A DNA stretch of 6,490 nt from Actinomycetota bacterium (GTDB lineage Bacteria; Actinomycetota; Thermoleophilia; Solirubrobacterales; Solirubrobacteraceae). The notes under the pieces were generated by a model, which worked only from the letters and a program-made list of their open reading frames with translations, was not told the DNA's origin and did not search any database. The DNA lies in contig WLNX01000104.1 of NCBI GenBank assembly GCA_009699565.1, positions 1 to 6,490 of the forward strand, given 5' to 3'. Positions within the stretch are counted from its first letter, which is position 1. Each line of letters opens with the position of its first letter. Position numbers and translations under genes: made by a program. Positions 1 through 5,357 of the stretch are shown here, in pieces.

Positions 1-154
1 CCGGGTAGCTCGCCTCCAGATGGCGCAGCCCGTCTCGGACGCAGTCGGCGACGAGCATGTCGTAGCCGTCAGCGGTCAGGTGGTCTGCGAGGAAGGTGCG
101 AGTTGCCTCGTCTTCCTCGATCAGCAGGATTGTGGCTCGGTCTCGATTGATCAT
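1..154 (-). CDS. Response regulator, receiver domain N-terminus (partial)
   Basis: Translation from the ATG at 154-152 gives 51 residues that run off the left edge of the window, so the C-terminus is missing. The segment ATILLIEEDEATRTFL (residues 7-22) followed by LTADGYD matches the first beta strand, acidic pocket and first helix of a CheY-like receiver domain, which takes a phosphoryl group from a sensor histidine kinase. E13 and E14 sit where the family usually has [D/E]-D. The phospho-acceptor aspartate would lie just beyond the edge, so phosphorylation and the output domain cannot be judged. The start codon is preceded by AGGGG only one base away, which is too close for a normal ribosome binding site. 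The message might be leaderless or the start slightly different. The gene is divergent from the membrane protein gene at 230, with 75 bases between them. The receiver-domain call is firm; the type of regulator is unknown. Confidence 0.8.
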   Translation of the reverse strand, partial: MINRDRATILLIEEDEATRTFLADHLTADGYDMLVADCVRDGLRHLEASYP

Positions 155-229
155 GCCCCTGTTAGGTACCGGCGAGCGTTTCTTCCCCCCTGCCCGAATC
201 GAATCCGCCCCAGCGCCTAGGATGAGCCA

Positions 230-778
230 GTGCGCAACAACCCCCTGATCGGGCCGATCGTCGCAATCTTCAGCGCAATCGCCTTTTTCGTGATCTCGCT
301 TATGACCTGGTACACGATTGACCTGGGCAACATCTCGGTTGGCGCAAAGTTCGCCGAGCAGTACGCAAAGCAGGCCGGCTTTGCGACCAGCGCAAACGCG
401 TGGGAGCCTTGGGGACTGCTCAGCGACTTCCTGATGCTTGCTGTGATCATTGGCGCGATTGCTCTTGGCGCGCTGATCATCGCTGGAGGCGCCGAGACAC
501 TGGCGCAAAGCGCCGGACTGCTCGGCATCGGCATCGTCGGCGCACTGCTGGTCCTATTCCACATCCTCAGTGGCCCGCAGCCGTCCGCGATCGTCACCGT
601 CGAGCCGATCTCGTGGCTCGGAGCTCTGGCGGCGCTGGGGATCGTCCTTGGCGGCTATCTCAGCTTCGACTACGCGCAGCACGGCGCAGCCGGGACTTCG
701 TCGGCGCCCGACGCTTGGCAAGAACCCGAAGAGACTGCTTCACGCGGCGGCCTGTGGGACGACCAAGACTTCCGCTAG
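230..778 (+). CDS. Four-helix integral membrane protein, function unknown
   Basis: This 182-residue protein starts at a GTG chosen because AGGA (219-222) lies 7 bases upstream; the ATG at 222 is out of frame and stops within nine codons. Hydrophobic segments at about residues 7-30, 67-86, 95-114 and 127-145 predict four transmembrane helices. Residues 31-65 form a loop, or external domain, between helices 1 and 2. The tail from about residue 150 is hydrophilic and acidic, with a DAWQEPEE stretch and a GLWDDQD ending. With an even number of helices, both ends should lie on the same side, probably the cytoplasm. I see no catalytic motif and recognise no family. GC-rich third positions support it as a real gene. 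It diverges from a response regulator gene, so shared control is possible but not shown. It is followed by the structured spacer at 779-931. Confidence 0.85.
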   Translation: MRNNPLIGPIVAIFSAIAFFVISLMTWYTIDLGNISVGAKFAEQYAKQAGFATSANAWEPWGLLSDFLMLAVIIGAIALGALIIAGGAETLAQSAGLLGIGIVGALLVLFHILSGPQPSAIVTVEPISWLGALAALGIVLGGYLSFDYAQHGAAGTSSAPDAWQEPEETASRGGLWDDQDFR

Positions 779-788
779 CGCCATTCGG

Positions 789-824
789 CCGCAATATGCG
801 GTTTCAAATTTCCGCTCTATGCGG
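789..824 (+). repeat. Tandem pair of 13-base palindromes, 23-bp period
   Basis: Two copies of CCGC-N5-GCGG lie at 789-801 (loop AATAT) and 812-824 (loop TCTAT). They are identical at 11 of 13 positions. The second copy extends to TTTCCGC/GCGGGAAA with one bulged G. The 23-bp spacing is about two helical turns, so both dyads would face the same side of the DNA, as in a tandem operator for a dimeric repressor. They could also fold as two small hairpins near the 3' end of the upstream transcript. The surrounding sequence (802-839) is AT-rich compared with everything around it. No regulator is identified. Confidence 0.5.
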
Positions 825-840
825 GAAAATCTGAAATATC

Positions 841-871
841 CCGTTCAATAGGAGCGCAATACAGGGAACGG
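841..871 (+). repeat. Inverted repeat CCGTTC / GAACGG
   Basis: CCGTTC at 841-846 is exactly complementary to GAACGG at 866-871, with a 19-base loop that contains AGGAG. It is followed by the 8-base palindrome TCGTACGA at 872-879. Six base pairs could arise by chance in GC-rich DNA. It is listed because it lies between two other dyads in the same spacer. Confidence 0.3.
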
Positions 872-886
872 TCGTACGATCCCGAC

Positions 887-921
887 GGGTCCTTAGCCCT
901 CCGGCTTGGACCCCTTCTATT
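887..921 (+). terminator. Terminator- or attenuator-like hairpin
   Basis: GGGTCC (887-892) pairs with GGACCC (908-913), and inside it AGCC (895-898) pairs with GGCT (903-906) around a CTCC loop. This makes a ten-base-pair stem with a small internal bulge. It is followed by CTTCTATTTG, which is T-rich but not an uninterrupted T run. On the minus strand the stem has no T tract after it, so the plus orientation is the likely one. It could end the membrane protein transcript. However, it finishes only about ten bases before the next start codon, so it could equally be a 5'-leader attenuator of that gene. Confidence 0.4.
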
Positions 922-931
922 TGTGGATTCA

Positions 932-1408
932 ATGAACCCCTCAATTCGCGGCAACTACGACTCGGGCGAAGACTTTGTCCTCGAGTACGGCGAGCTGCGC
1001 TTCACCTTCAACGAGACCGACTTCTCGGAGCGCTGCCAGCAGGCAGCCCATCGCCTCGGCTTCGTATCGGGAAGCCTCGACACCAACGAACTTGAAGATC
1101 TCGTCAACCTCGCCGTCAACGGCGAAATCCAGCAGCCGGCGTCGGATCTGGGCGAGCACGTCAACGACTGCTGGCCCGAGCTGGTCGGCCCCGCCGACCG
1201 CTCGCTGGTTCATTGGCTGCGCCGCCTGGTATTCCGCTCCGCCTGGCTGGACCAGCGCGTGATGGAGGGCGAACTCGACGTCCGTTACGACGAAACAGCC
1301 CGCTCCTTCACCTACGTGCAGCCCGACCGCGGCGACGAGCCCGTCGAGCTGGCACCCGAGCCCTCGTGGGGCCGGGTCGCCTACATCCCTCGCTCAACCG
1401 CTCCGTAG
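932..1408 (+). CDS. Hypothetical acidic protein, about 158 aa
   Basis: Codons in this frame are strongly GC-rich at the third position, which supports a real gene over the antisense frame of similar extent. The protein is soluble, with no signal peptide or membrane segment, and is acidic. It is rich in Asp/Glu near the start (SGEDFVLEYGEL) and has a central, probably helical part with an LVHWLRRLVFRSAWLDQRV stretch rich in Trp, Leu and Arg. I do not recognise a family or a catalytic motif. The ATG at 932 is preferred because GGA lies 4 bases upstream, a weak ribosome binding site; a GTG at 923 in the same frame would add three residues and has no such site. The start follows directly after a terminator-like hairpin. 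The stop at 1406-1408 is separated by one base from the stop of the convergent Rho-like gene. Confidence 0.75.
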   Translation: MNPSIRGNYDSGEDFVLEYGELRFTFNETDFSERCQQAAHRLGFVSGSLDTNELEDLVNLAVNGEIQQPASDLGEHVNDCWPELVGPADRSLVHWLRRLVFRSAWLDQRVMEGELDVRYDETARSFTYVQPDRGDEPVELAPEPSWGRVAYIPRSTAP

Positions 1409-1409
1409 C

Positions 1410-2582
1410 TCAGCTGCCGAGCAGTTCGCCGCGCAGCGTGCGGCTGAGGCTCTTGTCGAGAGCCGGCGCCGTCACCTTGCCGGGAGCCTGAGGCGCGAGC
1501 ACGATCACGGTCGTCTCTCCGCCGATCTGCTGACGCGCCGCAGCGATGATCGTCAACGATCCAGCGCCGGCCACGTTCCGTGCAGATGCAATCGCGCGGC
1601 GAGCAGCCTCAGTTGAAAGATCGTCGACCGAGTCGATTACAACAGCGCTGTGGCCGCCGCGAGCGGTCACCTTGCGAGCTGCGTCGACGGCGCGTTCGAT
1701 CGCCTGAGCCTGGTTGTCGGCCGAAGACGTCAGCGTCTGAACTGCGGCCGGTTCGATTCCGGCAGCGACCCATTCGGCGCGCTCCTCCGGACGTGATCCG
1801 GCAAGCACAACCGAGAGCTCGATCTCATCGATCGCTGCCAGCTCGGCTGCAAGCAGTCGCAGAGTAGTGCTGCGCCCGCTTGCGAAAGGTCCAACAACGC
1901 TGACGCGTGACCCGCGACCGATCGGTGCACCGGCACTGATTGCCTTCAGGGTCGCGCTCTTGCTTGCGAACTTGATCGCCTGAGTCGGGAACGAAGCCTC
2001 GAGCTTGTCGTAAGGCGTGCCGGTCGAAACCTCGTCGGCCGACTTGCCATTGATGGTTACGACCCTGACCAGTGACGGGTAGCGCTCGGAACGGCGTGCC
2101 GGCCGGGCCGGGCCGCTTACGACGTCGCCCGAGACCAGTTCGCAGCGGCGGACCTGAGCGGCTGAGACGTAGACGTCGTCGTCGCTTGGGCCTGGCGGCT
2201 TGACCCGCACGAATGCCGATCCGTTACCAAGCACTTCGATTGTGCCGTCAACGGTCCGTTCCGGCTCGTCGGAGCTCTTGTCTGCGCGGCTGCCGCGGCC
2301 TCCGCCCCGGCTTCCTTCGCCGCCGCGCGAGCTTGAACTGCGTGAGCCTCCGCGGCGCGAGCGGGCCGGACGAGCGGGCTTGTCGCTATCGCGGTCGGCT
2401 TCATCGTCCTTCTCGACCGGTTCCGGGTCGGGTCCGGGGTCGCCGCCTTGGTCGATGATGATCGCCTTGATCAGGTCGGCCTTGCGCAGTTTGCGGAAGC
2501 CTTCGATTCCGAGCTCCGAAGCGATTGCGTGCAGGTCGGCTAGTGGGCTGCCCTCTAGGGCATCACGGGAAAAAACAGTCAT
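1410..2582 (-). CDS. Degenerate Rho-like protein (RNA-binding, ATPase site lost)
   Basis: The protein has 390 residues. Residues 8-42 match the Rho N-terminal helical domain. Residues 50-108 are a disordered, charged insert with RGG-type Arg/Gly/Ser runs, like inserts in actinobacterial Rho. Residues 110-180 match the Rho cold-shock-like RNA-binding domain: F124, R126, Y138, E166 and Y168 align with E. coli F64, R66, Y80, E108 and Y110, while F62 is Ser. Residues 185-390 match the RecA-type motor, but degraded. Walker A has Arg (R237) in place of the lysine. The DERPEE motif reads GSRPEE, so the catalytic Glu becomes S263. Walker B Asp is kept (D317). The Q-loop and R-loop regions are deleted or absent, the arginine-finger position is L383, and the roughly 48-residue Rho C-terminus is missing. 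Rho normally ends transcription by ATP-driven translocation on RNA; this protein can probably bind RNA but not translocate. It is the last gene of the minus-strand cluster. Family assignment is firm, function is inferred. Confidence 0.93.
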   Translation of the reverse strand: MTVFSRDALEGSPLADLHAIASELGIEGFRKLRKADLIKAIIIDQGGDPGPDPEPVEKDDEADRDSDKPARPARSRRGGSRSSSSRGGEGSRGGGRGSRADKSSDEPERTVDGTIEVLGNGSAFVRVKPPGPSDDDVYVSAAQVRRCELVSGDVVSGPARPARRSERYPSLVRVVTINGKSADEVSTGTPYDKLEASFPTQAIKFASKSATLKAISAGAPIGRGSRVSVVGPFASGRSTTLRLLAAELAAIDEIELSVVLAGSRPEERAEWVAAGIEPAAVQTLTSSADNQAQAIERAVDAARKVTARGGHSAVVIDSVDDLSTEAARRAIASARNVAGAGSLTIIAAARQQIGGETTVIVLAPQAPGKVTAPALDKSLSRTLRGELLGS

Positions 2583-2587
2583 CTTTA

Positions 2588-2593
2588 CTCCTT
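2588..2593 (-). promoter_or_regulatory. Ribosome binding site of the Rho-like gene
   Basis: AAGGAG lies five bases upstream of the ATG at 2582-2580. It fixes the start, because the open frame continues 52 codons further upstream. That extension has a Cys/Arg-rich composition unlike Rho, while the chosen start places the Rho N-terminal domain at residue 8. It is the strongest ribosome binding site in the window. Confidence 0.85.
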
Positions 2594-2622
2594 GGTTTGA
2601 ATGAGGACCGGTTGGCACTCCA

Positions 2623-2660
2623 GCCGCGTTGTGACAGCGGCAAGCGATCCGTTTGCGCTT
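2623..2660 (-). other. Leader with two short inverted repeats
   Basis: The 91 bases between the reductase stop and the Rho-like start hold two small dyads: GCCGC/GCGGC (2623-2627 and 2637-2641, 9-base loop) and AAGCG/CGCTT (2642-2646 and 2656-2660). Neither is followed by a T tract on the minus strand, so neither looks like an intrinsic terminator. Established knowledge: rho genes are often autoregulated through their leaders. Whether this leader has such a role is inference. I see no convincing -10/-35 promoter in it. Confidence 0.3.
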
Positions 2661-2673
2661 CAGACAGTAGCGG

Positions 2674-3438
2674 TCAGTCCAGCGGCGTGTAGTGGAGGAA
2701 CAGAAATCCTCCGCTCCGCCAGACCGCGCGAAGGTCAAGTTTCACCGGCGGATCAAAGACCTCGCCGCCGAGCACAGACGGAGCCGTGCCGGCAACAAGT
2801 AGCGGCGAGAGGGTGAAGATGTAGTCGTCGACCAGCCCGGCCTCCGTCAGCGCATGAAGCTGCGTCGGGCCTCCCTCGCTAAGCAGCGTGCCGACCCCGT
2901 GATTGAGTCGCAAGTCCTCCACACATGCCGCCAGCGTGGTCGTCCCCGGTGCAGAGCGAGTGACCGTCAGCTCGGCTCCGCGCGCCTCAATCGGCTCCTG
3001 AGACTCGGTGTAGATGACGATCCGCTGACCTGCTTGGGCGAAGATCTCAAGCTGCTCGATTCTCGGATCAAGGCGACGTGAGATGCAGACGGCGATCGGG
3101 GACTCGGGGAGGCCGGCGGCCGCCCGGCGCTGGCGGTGGTCGCCGTCAAGCACAGTCGAGTACTGCTCCTCGATAAGTGTCGTCGGCCCGATCAGCAGAG
3201 CGTCAACCGAGCAGCGCAGCTCACGAAATACGGCGCGGTCGGGCGGACCGCCGAGCCCCGCGGCTCGGCCTTCAACCGCAGCCCGTCCGTCGGCCGACGC
3301 GATCATCGCGGCGACAATCCGCGGGCGCTTTGAACCCGGGCCGGGAGAGCCCGCCGAGATGCCTGCCTGCGCCACCAGCTCTGCGGCGCTGACCGGCTCA
3401 CCGGCTCCCTCGCCCAATCGATCAAAGATCTCGCTCAT
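2674..3438 (-). CDS. RibD C-terminal-type pyrimidine/dihydrofolate reductase family protein
   Basis: This 254-residue protein has the RibD C-terminal (DHFR-like) fold. RPRIVAAMIASADGRAA (39-55) is the first strand and substrate loop, and LRCSVDALLIGPTTLIEE (74-91) carries the NADPH-binding GxxT-type turn. LLSEGGPTQLHALTEAGLVDD (185-205) with the SPLLVAG strand (211-217) is the second cofactor signature. The cytidine-deaminase-like domain of full RibD is absent, and residues 1-38 are a short extra N-terminus. Family members reduce the ribosylamino-pyrimidine intermediate of riboflavin synthesis with NADPH. Some actinobacterial stand-alone members, such as M. tuberculosis Rv2671, act as dihydrofolate reductases instead. 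No riboflavin gene lies nearby, so the substrate is open. The ATG at 3438 has AGGA eight bases upstream. It begins 28 bases after the secreted-protein gene, consistent with one operon. It is likely a soluble cytoplasmic enzyme. Confidence 0.9.
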   Translation of the reverse strand: MSEIFDRLGEGAGEPVSAAELVAQAGISAGSPGPGSKRPRIVAAMIASADGRAAVEGRAAGLGGPPDRAVFRELRCSVDALLIGPTTLIEEQYSTVLDGDHRQRRAAAGLPESPIAVCISRRLDPRIEQLEIFAQAGQRIVIYTESQEPIEARGAELTVTRSAPGTTTLAACVEDLRLNHGVGTLLSEGGPTQLHALTEAGLVDDYIFTLSPLLVAGTAPSVLGGEVFDPPVKLDLRAVWRSGGFLFLHYTPLD

Positions 3439-3466
3439 CGCAGCGATCCTACGACAGGCGCTCTGC

Positions 3467-5347
3467 TCAGCCGGCGTTGACCGTGCGCCGCACGGTCTGC
3501 GCGTTGCCGGCCTTGTCGATCGCCGTGACCACGACCGTCACGCGGCCTGACCTGCGGAAGCGGTGCTTCACCTTCAGCGAGTCGCGCGTGATTGTCGTCG
3601 GTCGCGACCCGTCTCCGTAGTCGAGCCTCAGTGAGGCGATTCCGGACCCCTTGGGTGCAGCCGGATCGACCGCTGCAACCTTGATCGCGCCGCCGGCAGT
3701 GGCGCGCAATTGGACCCGCGGGGGACGCGTGTCGATTCGCAGCGTCGCAACCGCCGAGACCGACTTCTGACCGCGGCGGTCGTAGGAGTCGACCCTCCAG
3801 CTGTGGAGACCGTCGCTGAGAACCCGCGAAGGGTTCGTCCTTGGCGACGAGGTCTCGCCGCTGAGGGCGCCATCCAAGTAGACGCGGTAGTAGAGACCGG
3901 CCCAAGTTTCGGGCGGAGAGCGCCAGCGGAGCTCGGGCGCCGGGCTGTTGCGCCATGCCGGAGTGTTGATCAGCGTCGCCTTGTCCGGAGCGACGTCGTA
4001 GGAGGCAACGACAACCTGCTTGGCGGCCCCCTCCCCCTGCGTGAACGAAATCAGCACGTTGCCGTCGCGGTCGCTGGCGAGCGCAAGCCCGTCTGACGGG
4101 TCCACCGCTCCAAATGCCGGGGCCGAGAGCCTCTTGCCCTCGCTGAACGGCGGCGCCGAGACATAGTCGGGGTCGTCGTCGATGCGGCGACCGTAGAGCT
4201 CGCCAGCGTCGCCCTGCATCCAGGCAGTGACTCCGTCCTCGCTCGGGGCAAACGTGCTGCCGGGAGAGGCGAAAACCGTAGATGAGCTGCCCATGCGCAC
4301 GGGCTCGGCGAGCGCGTCGTCGCGAATCAGCGAAGACCACACCCACCCGTCGGCGGCCTGAACGCTGGCGATGCCGGCGCCGCGACCGCTGAGCGCAAGA
4401 TCGGGAGTCGTTCCCGGCGCGATCTGGGCGCCGTCGGCCAGCGCGGAAGCGCTCTCGAGCGTCGACGCGCGAAGACGCCGCGCGACGGCCCGGGTCACTC
4501 CGTCGCTGAAATTCTGCTTGAAGGCGAGCCAGGCGTAGCTTGAGTCGTCTTCAATCACGACCTCGGGAAATGAAGCAGCCAGCCCTGTGTTGCCGGCGAT
4601 CTCGGTGGCACCGACGCTGGTTACGATGTTCGACAGACGATCGCGCACCAGACGCCTGACGGCGACTTTGGTGGTGTCCCCTACCCGCTCGCCAAAGGCG
4701 ACAATGCCGATCCCGTCGGCTGCCGTTGAGACCTTCGGAGCCAGTGAAGCTCCGCTGCCCGCATCGTTGGCGCTGCTGATGTTGGCCGCTCCCGAGTAGA
4801 CGGTGAAGCTCGACGCCCTCCGCGGCAGATAGGCGGCGCGGACCTTGCCGTCGTGGCTCCAGCCCGCATAGGCGACTCCGGTCAGCGAGGTCATGTCAAC
4901 GGTTGGCTGGACGGCCCCGTTCCCGTCAAGCTTCTGCGCAGTTTGGAACTGTTCGCCCGACGCGGTGCGCATCCGCGCCCAGACGCCCCCGCTGTTGGCA
5001 AACAGGACAACGAGGCGGCCTCCGTCGGCGACCCCAACTACCGGCCGTCCGATCACCGCTGGCTGCCCGACGTCAACTCGCTCGGCCGCTTGGGGCTCGC
5101 CGGCGACCACCGAGCTCATAAAGACGTGGTTGGCGCCGTCGACGTTGCGAACAAAGAGCAGCGCGGCGGTGCCGTCTGGCGCCATCTCGAGGCCTCCGAT
5201 GGAGCCCAGCGCGGCACTCGGGCCGTCAACCTTGAGCGCGCCGAAGAACGAACCGTCAGCGGACGCCTGTCCGGCGGACGCAAAGGTCGCGAGACCGCAG
5301 ACCAAGGCAGCGACACCGCCCCTGCGCAGTGATTGAAGCTTCAGCAC
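3467..5347 (-). CDS. Secreted beta-propeller-like protein with C-terminal PKD-like domain
   Basis: The protein has 626 residues from the GTG at 5347. A Sec signal peptide is clear: basic KLQSLRR, hydrophobic core 10-26, likely cleavage after ASA (28-30). C17 is not in a lipobox. Residues about 35-450 are beta-rich, with recurring blocks of the type 'hydrophobic strand, DG turn, strand' (for example APDGTAALLFV, ADGIGIVAFGE, EDGVTAWMQ, DRDGNVLISF), which suggests a propeller; blade count is not certain. Residues about 465-540 look like a fibronectin III/Ig-type domain (YYRVYLDG, GLHSWRVDSYDRRG). Residues 542-625 look like a PKD domain with the DYGDGS signature (576-581) and VVVTAIDKAGN. No catalytic residues, sortase motif or membrane anchor are seen, so it is probably a secreted binding or structural protein. 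The start has no good ribosome binding site but lies 10 bases after the glpD stop, so translational coupling is likely. The longer open frame reaching into glpD is not used. Confidence 0.85.
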   Translation of the reverse strand: MLKLQSLRRGGVAALVCGLATFASAGQASADGSFFGALKVDGPSAALGSIGGLEMAPDGTAALLFVRNVDGANHVFMSSVVAGEPQAAERVDVGQPAVIGRPVVGVADGGRLVVLFANSGGVWARMRTASGEQFQTAQKLDGNGAVQPTVDMTSLTGVAYAGWSHDGKVRAAYLPRRASSFTVYSGAANISSANDAGSGASLAPKVSTAADGIGIVAFGERVGDTTKVAVRRLVRDRLSNIVTSVGATEIAGNTGLAASFPEVVIEDDSSYAWLAFKQNFSDGVTRAVARRLRASTLESASALADGAQIAPGTTPDLALSGRGAGIASVQAADGWVWSSLIRDDALAEPVRMGSSSTVFASPGSTFAPSEDGVTAWMQGDAGELYGRRIDDDPDYVSAPPFSEGKRLSAPAFGAVDPSDGLALASDRDGNVLISFTQGEGAAKQVVVASYDVAPDKATLINTPAWRNSPAPELRWRSPPETWAGLYYRVYLDGALSGETSSPRTNPSRVLSDGLHSWRVDSYDRRGQKSVSAVATLRIDTRPPRVQLRATAGGAIKVAAVDPAAPKGSGIASLRLDYGDGSRPTTITRDSLKVKHRFRRSGRVTVVVTAIDKAGNAQTVRRTVNAG

Positions 5348-5357
5348 ACTTGGGAGG

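Noticed and set aside
802..830. Possible promoter TTTCAA-17 bases-GAAAAT
   Set aside because: The match to the -35/-10 consensus is only 3/6 and 4/6, too weak in an AT-rich patch to be called.
796..851. Two very short open frames starting at the ATGCGG in each tandem palindrome (12 and 10 codons)
   Set aside because: No ribosome binding site precedes either ATG, and the repeated ATG is explained by the palindrome itself.
941..1213. Antisense 90-codon open frame opposite the hypothetical gene at 932
   Set aside because: Codon-position GC content favours the plus-strand frame. The antisense frame mirrors it codon for codon.
1404..1440. tRNA-like string CGTAGCTCAGCTG resembling a tRNA D-arm
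   Set aside because: No matching acceptor stem, anticodon arm or T arm follows. The bases are the ends of two convergent coding regions.
2583..2738. 52-codon upstream extension of the Rho-like gene
   Set aside because: It has a Cys/Arg-rich composition without Rho similarity and overlaps the end of the reductase gene, while AAGGAG lies five bases before the internal ATG at 2582.
3435..4346. Long open frame of 303 codons inside the secreted-protein gene
   Set aside because: It is an Arg/Ala-rich shadow in another frame of the same strand, as is common in GC-rich DNA, with no recognisable domain.
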